Origin: Protopterus annectens
Lineage: Eukaryota > Chordata > Ceratodontiformes > Protopteridae
NCBI RefSeq assembly: GCF_019279795.1
Contig: NC_056738.1
Span: 471,745,052 to 471,809,051 of the forward strand
Reading direction: 5' to 3'
DNA length: 64,000 nt
Part shown: one piece after another, positions 25,106 through 36,266 of the stretch
Layout: each line of letters begins with the position of its first letter
How positions within the stretch are numbered: the first letter of the stretch is position 1
The notes under the pieces: generated by a model
The model's database searches: none
Told to the model about the DNA's origin: nothing
The model's input: only the letters and a program-made list of their open reading frames with translations
Position numbers and translations under genes: made by a program

Positions 25106-26119
25106 TTAATTAACCATGATATGTGAAGCAAATGGGGGGGGGGGGCAATCGACCTATTCTAGCACTGTGAGATCCCCCAGATATTTTTCTTTTTTAAATG
25201 AGTGTACTCCAGTTTATAGAAAAGGAAAAATGATGTTTCAGAGGTAAGATCACTGTCTCACACCTGCAGGATACAAGATTCAGTCCCAGTTTCTAGACAG
25301 TGTCTGTGTACAATTTGCTTGTGTTCTTTTCATGTCAGTATTTGTTAATTCGGTACTCCAGGTTACTCCTACTCCTATGCTACTTGAATGGCTACACTTA
25401 TGACCAGGACCAATTCTGTAGTTAATAAACTATAAATACATAGAAATATTTATGATGCTCTTGTCATTCATTATGTTCAGGACCACAGATTACAATATAA
25501 GCATACTGACAGCCATGATTTTAAGAAATTACATCACAGCATGGGAACCACTCCAATATATTAAAGAAACATTAAAGAAAACACCAATACCATTTTCACA
25601 CTTGTTCAACAAATGACAAAGGAGGATGACAGGGAGCTGCACTGTACTAGTTTAAGTATTGTTTCAAAGATAGTGATAGTGTCAAACTGCAAAGGAGTAG
25701 CATTCATCAATGCACTAAGTTACCCATACCATATCCCTTGAGCTTTGCATGTGCCTTGTAGAGGAACATTACACTGTGATCTTTACTGCTCTGTTTGGGC
25801 AGATCTCAATGCTACTTGCCAAATCTCATAATTTTGGTATATTAAAGTGCTGGTACCAGCTCATACTTGAAGTAAACCAAAGATGAATATATGGAATGTA
25901 TATATTTTAAGATTAAGACTCCTGTACTCCCACTATTATCGGTTATGCCATTACACCTGTGCTCATTTATTATTCCTGGAAATGAATGCAATGCTCAAGT
26001 TTATATATAATCCCAAATTTTCCACTCATGTCTCAGATCATATGACCGCAGCAAGAGAATAATAAATCAGTGCAGGCAAGCAGGCATTGGGAGTACAGCC
26101 TTCCCACACCAGTGTGTTT
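25106..26119. other. no gene recognised
   Basis: A short G run lies at about 25135-25145. No other feature can be supported. Confidence 0.4.
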
Positions 26120-26127
26120 GCGCGCGC

Positions 26128-26160
<33 letters not shown>

Positions 26161-26166
26161 GGGGTG
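26120..26166. repeat. (CG)n(TG)n(G)n tract
   Basis: CG repeats, then TG repeats, then a G run: the same order of units as the much longer tract at 519-815. Confidence 0.97.
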
Positions 26167-26467
26167 TCTTCTACTGAAAAATGAATACAATGACAATTGT
26201 AATTAAATATTCATCTTAGGTACACCTCCCTGACCTGTTAAAGTTTCTAACATAAACAGGTTTCAATATACAGATGTGTTGCTAATATAAAACTTGTGTA
26301 CAACTTTTGTTTTACTGTGAAAGGAGCATGTGGTTGGACGATGCATAGTACCTACCAATTGTAGCTGTAGTACAAACTGACTAAATGTTAGAATGCATGC
26401 TATCATCTGTTACGGCATGTTACAGGCAGAAGAAGCTGAAGATATGAGTATATAATACCATTATAGA

Positions 26468-26545
26468 AAATGTATTTATTTATATTTGTTTACCAGGATA
26501 GTGCACTTATCAAAACTGACCAAATTCAGGCCAAGTCCAGGTGAA
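26468..26545 (-). mobile_element. SINE 3' fragment, inverted
   Basis: The minus strand matches the 3' half of the SINE at 22579-22826 with heavy divergence (GCATTTCACCTGGACTTGGC, then AAATAAATACA). Confidence 0.5.
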
Positions 26546-26897
26546 ATGCAAAACATTTCATAAACAAAAAAATACAAAATGTAAGCACCAACAGAATAGT
26601 TCAGGCTAATTTCATAGAAAAAGAATGTGTATATACATTTCAGTGAACAAGCATAGTGACATGTACAATGTATACATTATTTTCTAATGTGGGTCGATCT
26701 TCACTGCATCTTGAGAGAGGAGAAGGGACTTGGAAAGGAGTAAGCAGAACATAAAATAAAATACATTCAATCTTTTTATATTGCCTCTGTTGTAGGAATT
26801 CCGTTTTTTTCAGCATTGCACCACCAAAGTTCTGTGCTAGAATAAGAAGTTATGTACTCACCATAACGTTCCATCTGAGTAGGTAGTTTCATTTATC

Positions 26898-27030
26898 TGC
26901 AACTTGTGGGTCTTGGATCCGATATCGGATCTGAGCCGGCAACTTGTTTCAAGCTAATGGATCCGAGCTCCTAGCTCCTCCCTTCACCCATAATCCCCTG
27001 CTAACCCTCCATGACCTCAGATCGAGTTTG
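26898..27030. repeat. DIRS inverted terminal repeat, lower copy
   Basis: Reverse complement of 32613-32746, nearly identical. It includes GGATCCGATATCGGATC, AACTTGTTTCAAGCTAA and CACCCATAATCCCCTGCTAA. Confidence 0.93.
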
Positions 27031-27117
27031 CCCGTCAATATATACCCAACAAAATGGTATCCAACTACCAGTAGATCCGAAGAAGGCCGGGGGGAAGGAG
27101 GGGGGGATGGTTGCAGA

Positions 27118-27215
27118 CAAATGAAACTACCTACTCAGATGGAACGTTATGGTGAGTACATAACTTCTTAATCTGAAGTTGAAAGTTCATTTGTCAGCAA
27201 CCTGTGGGACAGAGT
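27118..27215. repeat. DIRS internal complementary region
   Basis: 27118-27170 is the reverse complement of the outer lower end (26843-26895), including GTTATGGTGAGTACATAACT. 27170-27215 (AATCTGAAG, then GTTCATTTGTCAGCAACCTG) is the reverse complement of the outer upper end (about 32735-32777). The two halves abut, so the region spells the joined extremities, as expected for a DIRS circle-closing template. Confidence 0.93.
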
Positions 27216-27243
27216 CCCCAGCTACCTGCACCTTGGGTGGCCA

Positions 27244-28296
27244 TCATGGAAGGATATTACGAAGCACCGCAGAGCCAAAGGATGCTCTCCCTCTAGAAAG
27301 TACATCTAGTTTGTAGTGGTTAATAAAGGTATGAGATGAAGCCCAAGTGGCTGCAGAACAAATATCATCCAATGTAACTCTAGACTTTAAGGCCGCAGAG
27401 GTAGAAATGGAGCAGGTGGAATGGGCACGAACTCCTTCGGGTGCGGGTCTACCCGAGGCTTGATACGCCAATAGGATACATTGAGAAATCCAGCGTGATA
27501 AGGATACTTTTGAGATAGCTTTCCCCAAGTTAAATTTGGCAAAGGAAACGAACAGCTGGTCGGATTGTCTATGGCCAGCTGTCCTATGAGTATAGAAGTG
27601 AAGCTGCCTATGAACATCTAATGAGTGCAGCTTGTATTCTTCTTTATTTTGATATTTAGGGAAGAAAACCGGTAGATTTATGGATTGATTTATGTAGGCT
27701 TCCGATGCTATTTTGGGAAGAAAGGAAGGATTGATCCTGAGGTACACTCTATCTGGGTGAAAGATCAGGTAAGGAGGCTTCACCGAGAGAGCTTGAAGCT
27801 CCAACACTCTTTTTGCTGAAGTGATGGCAACAAGGAATGCCATTTTCCATGACAAGAATTTGAGATCTACTGAAGCAGCGGGTTCAAAGGGTGGAGCAGT
27901 CAAGGCTTGAAGAACTAGTGTAAGATCCCAGGGTGGCACGGCTTCTTTTACAGGGGGTCTAAGTAAAAAGGTGCCCTTGAGAAAGGTTTTACACAATTTG
28001 GCCAACATCAAAGGCCCTGCATCATGTCCCATGTGGTAATGTGATATGGCTGCCAATTGCACTTTGACAGTTGAACAACTAGTGCCTTCCTGAAAGAGTT
28101 CAGTTAGGAAGTCTAAAATGGATGGAAGAGGAGCCGTAAAGGGATCTAGCTCATGATGCTCTGCCCAAATGGAAAAACGTTTCCATTTACTGCGATACAC
28201 TTTCCTGGTGGAGGGCTTATGCGCTGCCATGAGGATGGCTTTGACTGGTGAAGAGATACTGGGAGTCCTAACTAGGAGTGGAACTGGAGCAACCAA
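27244..28296 (-). CDS. DIRS tyrosine recombinase, 350 aa, H-x-x-R changed to H-x-x-C
   Basis: An uninterrupted 350-residue frame of typical length for a DIRS recombinase. It would splice circular cDNA into the host chromosome. The N-terminal core-binding part runs to about residue 110 (TRKVYRSKWKRFSIWAEHH). The catalytic domain carries the first Arg in SAKRVLELQAL (R163) and a TWASSHTFINHYKLDV tail with the candidate nucleophile Y328. The second box reads RAHSTC, so the arginine of H-x-x-R is Cys at 295. The codon at 27412-27414 reads TGC on the minus strand; the other DIRS copy has Arg there. The change suits a C-to-T transition at a CpG. The enzyme is probably inactive despite the open frame. 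Confidence 0.92.
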   Translation of the reverse strand: MVAPVPLLVRTPSISSPVKAILMAAHKPSTRKVYRSKWKRFSIWAEHHELDPFTAPLPSILDFLTELFQEGTSCSTVKVQLAAISHYHMGHDAGPLMLAKLCKTFLKGTFLLRPPVKEAVPPWDLTLVLQALTAPPFEPAASVDLKFLSWKMAFLVAITSAKRVLELQALSVKPPYLIFHPDRVYLRINPSFLPKIASEAYINQSINLPVFFPKYQNKEEYKLHSLDVHRQLHFYTHRTAGHRQSDQLFVSFAKFNLGKAISKVSLSRWISQCILLAYQASGRPAPEGVRAHSTCSISTSAALKSRVTLDDICSAATWASSHTFINHYKLDVLSRGRASFGSAVLRNILP

Positions 28297-28306
28297 GCTG
28301 TCAGTT

Positions 28307-30092
28307 TCAGATTGTCCAGGTTTGGGGTTGGTAAGTTCGACGGATGGAGATTAGATCCGGACTGGGATCCAGAATCCAAGGGGGATTCACTAGGTGAGAC
28401 CACAGGTAAGGGAACCAAATTTGCCGAGGCCAGAATGGGGCAATGAGGATCATCCTGCTCCCCAACCGTGATGCTTTCTGTAAGAATTGTAGCATTAGTG
28501 GTAGAGGAGGGTAGGCATAGAGTAGACCGGGTGGCCAAGCATGCACCAGAGCGTCTCTTGGAGTTTCCCCTGGAGGGGGGATTAGAGCGAAGAAATTGCC
28601 GCATTTGGTGTTTGATGGAGATGCAAAAAGATCGCAGCAGGGTTGCCCCCAAGCTGCAAATATCTGCTTCGCTACTAGTGGATTGAGAGACCACTCGTAC
28701 GGGGTAAGAAGGGTGCGACTGAGGTTGTCCGCTAGGATGTTGGTCCTCCCCGGAATGTGCGTTGCAATTAGAAAGTGGTTGGAGGAGATCGCCCATTCCC
28801 ACACTCTCATGGCTTCACGGCATAGAGGGTAAGATCTGGTTCCCCCCCTGTTTGTTGATGTACCAGACCACCGACATGTTGTCCGACTGGATAGCAATCA
28901 TTTCTATGGGGAGGAGGTCCTGAAGTGCTTGCAACGCAAACAGCACCGCTCTCATCTCCAGAACGTTGATATGCAGGGAGGTCTCTGTATTGTTCCACGT
29001 GCCTTGGACTGTCCTGCCCGAATAATGCCCCCCCCACCTGAGGCGGGAAGCGCCCATGGTCACCGTGGCGAGAGGGGGAGAGGTGCAGAAGGGACGGCCC
29101 GTATGGAGGTTCGAGTCTTGGAGCCACCATAGTAGCGCCCTCCTGCAAGCCTTGCTGATAGCAATGGGGTGGCAGAGAGGAAGGGATAGAAAAGACCATT
29201 GCACTAGAAGAGTCCATTGTAGTACCTGCATGTTCAAACGGGCGCATGGAAGGAGCGTGATAGCTGCCACCATGGAGCCTAGTGCCCTCAGGACCAATTT
29301 CGCTGGTGAAGTCTCTGATTGGAGGATAGCCCGCACATGGAGTTGTAGGTTCCGGGTTCTCTCGGGAGTTAGGAAGGCTCGCAACTCTCTGGTGTCTATT
29401 CTGGTGCCTATGAATTCTATGACCTGCTTTGGAGCCAGAAGGGATTTGTCGAGGTTGATAGTAATGCCTAACTGTGGGGCTAGAGAGAGAAAGAAGTCTC
29501 TGGCTAAGCAAAGTAGATGCCTTGTTGGTGCGGTCAGGAGCCAGTCGTCCAGGTATGGAAAGACATGTATTCCCTGGAGTCTCAGGTGGGCCGCAATCAC
29601 TGCTAATACCTTGGTAAACACCCTGGGGGCTGTGGTGAGGCCAAAGGGAAGGACCCTGAACTGATAGTGACTGGCCCCCAGCCGGAAGAGAAGGAACCTC
29701 CTGGATCGTCTGTCCATTAAAATGTGGTAGTACGCATCCTTGAGGTCTATGGAGCACATCCAATCATTCTCCCTTAAAAGGGGGAGAATAGATTGAGTGA
29801 CCATTCGGAATTTTTCTTTGGTTACTGACAGGTTCAAGCGGGAAAGGTCTAGGATCGGTCTCAAGTCCCCCGTCTTTTTTGGCACCAAAAAGAACCTGGA
29901 GTAGAACCCTAATCCGAGTTGGTCTTGGGGGACAGACTGGATGGCTCTTTTTCCTAACAGCTGCTGAATTTCTGCAGCTGTGGCCTCCCTCTGATCGGGA
30001 GATTCCTGGATTTGGGGACATGGAGTAACGGTATTGTGTACCCTCTGGATATAATGCGAAGCACCCAGCGATCTGTTGTGATGGACTCCCAT
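28307..30092 (-). pseudogene. DIRS RT-RNase H-methyltransferase-like polyprotein, frameshifted
   Basis: The 30092-28815 frame (425 aa) holds RT: FFLVPKKTGDLRPILDLS, motif A CSIDLKDAYYH (Asp near residue 116), FRVLPFGLTTAPRVF, and the catalytic YLDDW (DD at about residues 182-183). RNase H follows, with LHINVLEMRAVLFAL and QSDNMSVVWYINKQGG near 395-415. A 7-base C run (28842-28848) then shifts the frame. The reading continues in the 28897-28307 frame with AHIPGR-like and ADNLSR motifs, then CDLFASPSNTKCGNFFAL, YAYPPLPL and PFWPRQIWFPYL, the region usually assigned to a Dam-like methyltransferase in DIRS elements. Upstream, an out-of-frame ESITTDRWVLRIISRGYT (about 30095-30040) shows that the true N terminus lies before 30092, separated by a frameshift near 30000. 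Confidence 0.9.
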
Positions 30093-30149
30093 GCCACTAG
30101 GTGTTTCAAGAAGCGCCCCCGACTGCCTCCAGAGTGGAGCAGCCGGGCA

Positions 30150-32442
30150 ACCCCTCAGGGCTGCTGCGCAGGCCGTTCAGAGAAAGGTTCTCTGGACCCA
30201 AAGTTTCTCAGAGCCCCTCTGCCCCTGGGGCGACATCCTCCCGGTCCTCCTCTGCCACGGTAGGACTGGTTGTCTGGAGCGGGTTGGGAATGTTGTGATT
30301 TTCGGAACTACATCTTCTTCTGACCCTTTTGGTTCCTCGAAAAGGACCGCTGGGGAGCAGAGTAGCGGACTCCGATAGCAGACAATGTCTTCCCATCCTT
30401 CTCGCTCTGGACAAGTGTCTCACGAATTGTTTTGCCAAAGAGGGCAGAACCATCGAAAGGGGCATTCGCGAAGGACGCTTTAAAGGGCTCCGCGAAATCA
30501 CAATGACGGAGCCAGGCTTGACGTCTCATGACTAGGCCTGCTCCGCTAGCCCTAGTGGCTCCCTCTGTGGTGTGGGACAATAGCCACATAGAGGTGTTTG
30601 AAATTGATCTCAGAGTGGCCATTCGGGTGGAGTACAATTGTTTGTCATCCTCTGACATGGACTCAGGGGGGGATGCAGCGTATTCTTTGATAAGATCCCG
30701 CTGCATCCTGATGACATGTGCCATATAGTTCAGAGACCTTATCGAGAAGGTCGCTGAACTAAAAACTCGCTTCCCTAAGCGGTCCATCAAACAGGACTCT
30801 TTGCTCGGTGGATGGACTGAGGGGCTCTCCTGAGCCCATACCCTCTTTGTGGCTGCCACCGTCAACATGGCATCTACGGGGGGCCCCTTACTCCAATGTG
30901 ACCGGTCTGAGGGGGGGGCTAAGAATTCTATCCGGGCATTTCGGTATTGGCTCCGTGGTGTCTGGATCCTTCCATGCCCTGGTGGTAATGAGGTCCACCA
31001 GGGGGTCGGCCGGAGGGGGACACCCAAGAGGTAGACGGGCCTGCTTCGAATGCCTCCAGAAACATGGACTCGTCAGAGGAAGACTTGGGGACAGACCACC
31101 CACCTCTGATTCTCAGCATCCCCATGATGTCTCCAAAGGAGAAATCCTCAGGGGGCGATCTTGGGGAGCCTTCTCCTTCCTACAAGTCCGTGTCCTTGGT
31201 TAAGGACTCAGGGGAGTCCACGTGCCTCCTTTTGCACTTATGCTTGCGGGGAACTTCCTCGGGGGGGCTGTCCGAGGAGGCCTCACCAGCAACATCTTGT
31301 TCCAATGGAACCATCTGTGACATCGAAGCAGGCTGTCCCTTTGGCCGGGTGAAGGAAGCCTGGCCCAGCAGAGAGGGAGTGCAGTGAGGAGCCGATGCAA
31401 GGACCGGGGGTCCGGATGCTCTCAACAGAGCCCTCTCCACAACATCGAAGGCCAAGGGAGAGCCACTCTCTATTGGATCCGAAAGTCGGCTCCCACTTGG
31501 ATCCAATGAAGGGATCAGAGCCGGCACCGAGACCATCGGATCCGAGGGACCAGTGGGCTCCGACCTGGACAGAGCCGAAGGCACACTGAATCCCCTGGAT
31601 CTGAAGCTTGGACCACGGCTCCGAGAGGTCGGATCTGACAGGCTCGAGGGCAGGGTCGGGTCCGAAGTACCAAGTACTGTCGGCACCAACCCACCCCCGG
31701 CTCCAATGCTGCTCGGCTCCGAACACTCCGAACCCGGATAGCGGGTCGGAGAAGGAGAAATAGGATGGAAAAAGGGTGTCAAGCTCCCCCCTGGAGGGGG
31801 GGGAGGCAAGAGCACTCCCATCTGCAGCTGGGCCTGGATGAATCTTTGCATCATCCGGTCCAAGTCTGCATCGGACATACTGAAGGTAGATCTCGAAGAG
31901 GCCACCGAGGCAGGCCTGGAATGCTGCCTCGATGACCTCGACGGAGATCGGGTCTCCTCCTCCTCAGGCCCCGGGGAGAAACAAGGGGATCGGAGCTGAG
32001 GAAGAGGAGACCTAGAAGCAGTGGAGGGAGAAGCCCGCTTAGCAGGCGGGGCTGAAACGGAGGTCTCGGCCTGCCGCTTGTGGTGCTTCTCCCTCCGTTT
32101 CTCCCTCCTGGCCTCCCTGTCCTCCGACACTTTAGTGGGAGTTTGAGTCCCGGACGGAGGCAGGGGGGCAGGAGTGGCAGCATCCACAGGCTGTGGTGGA
32201 GCCACGGGAGCAGCAGAGGCAGCGGAGGCCGAAGCCGAGTCCGGGGGTAAAAGTCCCGCTAGGACCAGCTTTGACCTCCGCTCTTTCAGTGCCCTGGGGT
32301 TGAACGCTGCACAGATGGTACAGCCTGAGGTAAGGTGTTCAACCCCAAGGCACCGAACGCACTGAGTGTGGCCATCAGCCGGGGAGAGCTTATGGCCACA
32401 CTCGGTACATTTAGAAAATATGGCTTTTGGGGCCTCAGCCAT
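30150..32442 (-). pseudogene. DIRS gag-like ORF1, with stop and frameshifts
   Basis: Starts at Met 32442 (MAEAPKAIFSKCTECGHKL). The N terminus is a Cys/His cluster of form C-x2-C-x-H, then C-x2-C-x3-EH and C-x2-C within residues 12-48, as in DIRS gag proteins. A Pro/Ser-rich segment and an Arg/Glu/His-rich basic stretch (RREKRREKHHKRQ) follow, then many SDP and SEP repeats. An in-frame TAG ends this 420-residue frame at 31180-31182; the same frame continues to about 30928. A different frame, 31027-30308, then carries the C-terminal half (VDAMLTVAATKRVW, SIRSLNYMAHVIRMQRDLIK). A Gly/Arg-rich tail (RGRGGPGGCRPRGRG) lies near 30240. Whether the TAG is decay or was read through cannot be told from one copy. 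Confidence 0.88.
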
Positions 32443-32612
32443 TTTTTAAAGAAAAAACAACTGCACACAAACACAGGCCCCAAAAAAAACACAACACACT
32501 TTTCTTATTTAATTTAACTAAAAAAAGGAAAATTTTGACAGGAAAAATACAGTAAAAATGCAGTAAAATTCCACTTAGCTGATGAGCTCAAAGGGATCCA
32601 GCCATCCACAAG

Positions 32613-32746
32613 CGCGGCAAACTAGATCTGAGGTCATGGAGGGTTAGCAGGGGATTATGGGTGAAGGGAAGAGCTAGGAGCTCGGATCCCTTAGCTTGAA
32701 ACAAGTTGCCGGCTCGGATCCGATATCGGATCCAAGACCCACAGGT
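32613..32746. repeat. DIRS inverted terminal repeat, upper copy
   Basis: Partner of 26898-27030. Only a few substitutions separate the two, which suggests a younger insertion than the element at 12-14 kb. Confidence 0.93.
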
Positions 32747-32777
32747 TGCTGACAAATGAACTTCTTACTTCAGATTT

Positions 32778-35395
32778 TAAGTTTTTGATGGTAGTCGTTA
32801 AATCCATCATTAGACTTAAAGAAGCTAGCTAATTTCATTTAATGTAATTTCTTCCTTGTCCTGTCGTTTTTAACTAGATAAGCTATCTTAGCTACTTTGT
32901 CATTATTTTACAATAGTTATGTTTTGGTTATTATATTGCAGTTTCATTTTTGAGTCTATTCTTTCAATTATTTTCTTGTTATGGTCTATATTATGATGAA
33001 ACATGTTCCTTACTTTTTACTTCTTACTCCTACCTATTTGTTTCACATTTAGCTCGGACATTATAACTAACAGGTCTCTTCTGATATTAGCTCCTAGTTT
33101 TCTTATTTTCATTTCTTATGATTTAATATTGTCTGTTCATGTTATGTAATATTTTTGTGACCGCCCCTCTTTAATATTATGCCATCTTTTGGTGGTAAGC
33201 ACTGTTACAGAGGTACACTTTTTTTGCCTATTTGTTCACTGCATTGGTCCACTGGACAAAATTGCCCCTTTTGGGACTAGTGTCTGGTTAAACCAGTTTC
33301 CTATCTGCTTGGTCTGTAGACAATTTAAGTGGATACTGAAGATTGCTTAGTGCCTGATTATATTAGAGGTTCAAGTAAGTATTATTAAATCTTTTGCATT
33401 CAATACACACAACAGTTATTAAAAGTTGACTGTATATTATATTATGTCAAAAACACAGTTTTGTACTTTATATAAGTATAGCTAATTTTCTGTGAAGTCG
33501 CATGAACTCAAATGATGTTATATAAAGTAAGACGTTCAGGGTACAAAACCCCCTGCTTATGAAGAATATGGAGCATCCTGACCACTTCATTCAGTGATAA
33601 CATTTTATCTGCTTAGGTGTGACTCAGATTCTTAATGCCATTTACTCCAGCATGGTACGATACACAACTCCCTGTTAAAATACCAGTAGATTAAAATCAA
33701 AAGAAAAATATATGCAACACACATCCTATATGCAAGAAAAGATGGATGAATGATTAAAGTAATGAATATGTAATACCTTTTCTTCACAGATTCATTCTCT
33801 TTCTTTAGCCAATGTAAGCAGAAATGTCCTCAGAAATATTAAATTACATAATATATAGATTGTTGTGTTAAGTTTATCTTTCTTTCACATAAATCATTTT
33901 TAAAATTTTTGCATTAACTTAAATGGAATCTCTGAACTATGTAAACATAAGACAAGTAAATCCTATTTTATCATAAAATGAAATGTATAATATCAAACAT
34001 AACACATGATGTATAGTTGCTTATTCCTCCTTTTCTACCATTGGACCAGCCAAGCTCTAGATTCAAAACTACAGATTTGGAGAGTAAGTGTGGCTTGCAC
34101 CACACAATGGAGTGCAGGGGAGCTTTTCCTCAAAAGAAGGCTATAGAATTACACAGTAAAATCTCTGCATTGTCTTGTTTTTTTTTTATGCTTTTGCTTA
34201 TGAAGTGTTTCTGTCTGACTTTTTTTTTTACTTGTTGTGTTGTTCATTATTCAGAAATTGTGCAGTCATTCTAATGTGATGGAAATATGGCTTTATTTAA
34301 AGCTGAGTGCTTTCAGATAATGGCCAGACTATTCACTTATGCTGTACGGATGAGCCCATAAAAATGAGTGAAACATATCAAGTTTAGAGCTAGTGGGGTT
34401 TGGCTTTATCAGCCTGAATGTCCTTATAAAGACTTGTAAAATGTAAAAACTCAGGGGCATTTTGAAGCCATGTAGCCGAAACACTTAAATGTCCTTAAGG
34501 GCCTATTTGTAAATTTCCTATGAGCCTTCTTCAGTGGAAGATTAAAGTGTTATACAGTGAACTATTTGGCTTGCCAGGAACATTTTGATATTTTCACTTA
34601 TGAGTTTTTTCTGAATGACCTTTTTGCTTGTTGTTTCACATATAAAAAAGAATATTACACATATTTTGGAAATATGCTATATTAACAACGAGGATCATTT
34701 TAATAATGAGGCTCCATAGGTCTGTTACTGTGCAGCTGGGTAAAAGTTTTAAATATCAGGCTCCACATGAGTGAGTCTTGTAATGCTGAGACAGAATAGG
34801 CTTTTTTTTTGGCATGTCATCACTCAGTGTTACAAGTGCCAGCATTTCAAAAATGAGTCATATGGCAGTACTAGACACTTTGCTTAATTAATTTGGCTTG
34901 TTTTGAGTCAGATTTGCTTATGTAACAGGCTACATTGGCTATAATAGCTGCAGTGCAGTTGGCCAGCCTTTTATGTAAGAAAATAAGCTGCAAATTTAAA
35001 ATGCAGATTTTTGGAGTGTAAAACTGATATTGCAAAATAAAGCTTGCACAATGGACGTTTAAATACATTTGCCTAACATAGAAAAAGAAAACGCATTCTT
35101 TTAGACTTCAGGTTTTTGGCTGGTATTCGTAAAAATCATATATCAATGATGAGTGGCTGAAAGTACGTACCAAGCTTTAAACACGTCACAGACATTCATG
35201 CAATATGTATCTAAAAGCTGTTCTTCAGTCAACAAGCTATGAATAGTCTACATGTGCAAATTAATTTAATGTGCTCTTGATGTTGCAAGAAGTGACTCGT
35301 AGGACACACCATCTGTGTACCAAGACATCTGATACAGGCTACAGCATACCATAGCATTCAAGAAATGTAATGAATCCACCATATCATATATAATA
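32778..35395. other. no gene recognised
   Basis: 2.6 kb of AT-rich DNA without a supported gene. At about 34455-34490 the plus strand reads GAAGCCATGTAGCCGAAAC, a weak reminder of the PLE terminal motif. No other part of a PLE was found beside it. Confidence 0.4.
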
Positions 35396-35640
35396 GCAGC
35401 AAGTATGGCAATATCAGATACAGGCCCAACTACATATTGTCACCAATAATGGCTGTGCTTAAGCCTAAAGTGTTATATACATATGACAGGATCAGCCACA
35501 GGCCCAAATGCATATCATCACCAATAATGGCAGTGCTTAAGCCTAAAGTGTTATATATGTATGACACTATCAGTCACAGGCCCAAATGCCTAACATCACC
35601 AATCATGGCAGCACTTATGCCTAAAGTATTGTATAAGAGT
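35396..35640. repeat. 78-bp tandem repeat, about three units
   Basis: CACCAATAATGG or CACCAATCATGG recurs at 35441, 35519 and 35597, exactly 78 bp apart. Each is followed by a CTTA(A/T)GCCTAAAGT segment, and the first two then continue to CACAGGCCCAAATGC. A partial unit precedes the first. Because 78 is a multiple of three, one frame (35437-35703) reads through with a 26-residue period; this is not evidence of coding. Confidence 0.92.
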
Positions 35641-35955
35641 TACATACATTGCTGTCCCACCATCAGTAGCTGGACTATTTCTACACAGATATACAAACAT
35701 TAGGTATTTTATGTAATTTGTTAAGGAAGATGTAGTATGCAGAGCTAGTAGTCAGCCAATACTTGCACATACAAGAATAATAATGACAGGGTATATACTG
35801 GCTACTGGAACCTTCTAGAGGTCAGCTGAGAATATTTTATATGCTTCCTCAACCTGGATTACATAGTACTCTCTTAAGTGTCTACTTCCACAAGTAGGGA
35901 TGTATATTTGCACACCATTGACAAACGCAGACTGAACAATACTGATGTGTGGATT
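35641..35955. other. no gene recognised
   Basis: A short unassigned spacer between the tandem array and the CR1 relic. Confidence 0.4.
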
Positions 35956-36266
35956 CAATGATAATATGTTGTGTATAGGTTCATAAGTGTGCAGTAGGCT
36001 AATGACCACATGGGCCTTTTTAAGCCTAGCCACATATCCCAAATCTCTGATACCCTTAATAAGTGTAAGCAGGGGGTTGGGACATGAAACATTTACAGGC
36101 TGCCTGTGTCCATTAGAGATATAGGTGCCAAACCAGGGATGAATTTCTTGTTCCCCATCCAACTGTCCAATTTACACTTGAATTGGATTGGGCAGGAACT
36201 CTGCTTCACATGGATGGGGACCCTGTTCCAGACAAGGTGTAGTCTGTGTGATAAATATCTGTCTTT

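Larger units (their letters stand above)
26843..32777 (-). mobile_element. near full-length DIRS-type retrotransposon (5.9 kb)
   Basis: Minus-strand order is inverted terminal repeat, gag (32442 to about 30150), RT-RNase H-methyltransferase-like region (about 30150-28307), tyrosine recombinase (28296-27244), internal complementary region (27118-27215), inverted terminal repeat. All DIRS hallmarks are present, with neither LTRs nor a target duplication. The interior is visibly richer in G and C than the flanks. Lesions include an in-frame stop and frameshifts in gag, a frameshift near the RT start, a frameshift in a 7-C run in RNase H, and loss of the H-x-x-R arginine in the recombinase. The copy is structurally complete but cannot be autonomous. 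Confidence 0.95.

Noticed and set aside
29056..29664. 202-aa plus-strand frame inside the DIRS element
   Set aside because: Antisense shadow of the RT frame in GC-rich DNA. It has no domain, whereas the minus strand has clear RT motifs.
28807..29763. 318-aa minus frame overlapping DIRS RT
   Set aside because: An alternative frame of the same strand. RT motifs lie in the other frame and this one has none.
30808..32365. Plus-strand frames across DIRS gag
   Set aside because: Shadows of the gag coding strand, with biased Gly/Ser/Arg content and no domain.
34455..34490. Third hammerhead-like motif
   Set aside because: GAAGCCATGTAGCCGAAAC resembles the pattern, but CUGAUGA is not present and no PLE sequence lies beside it.
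35396..35640. CRISPR-like array
   Set aside because: Units are contiguous 78-bp tandem copies without unique spacers, in a eukaryotic repeat context.
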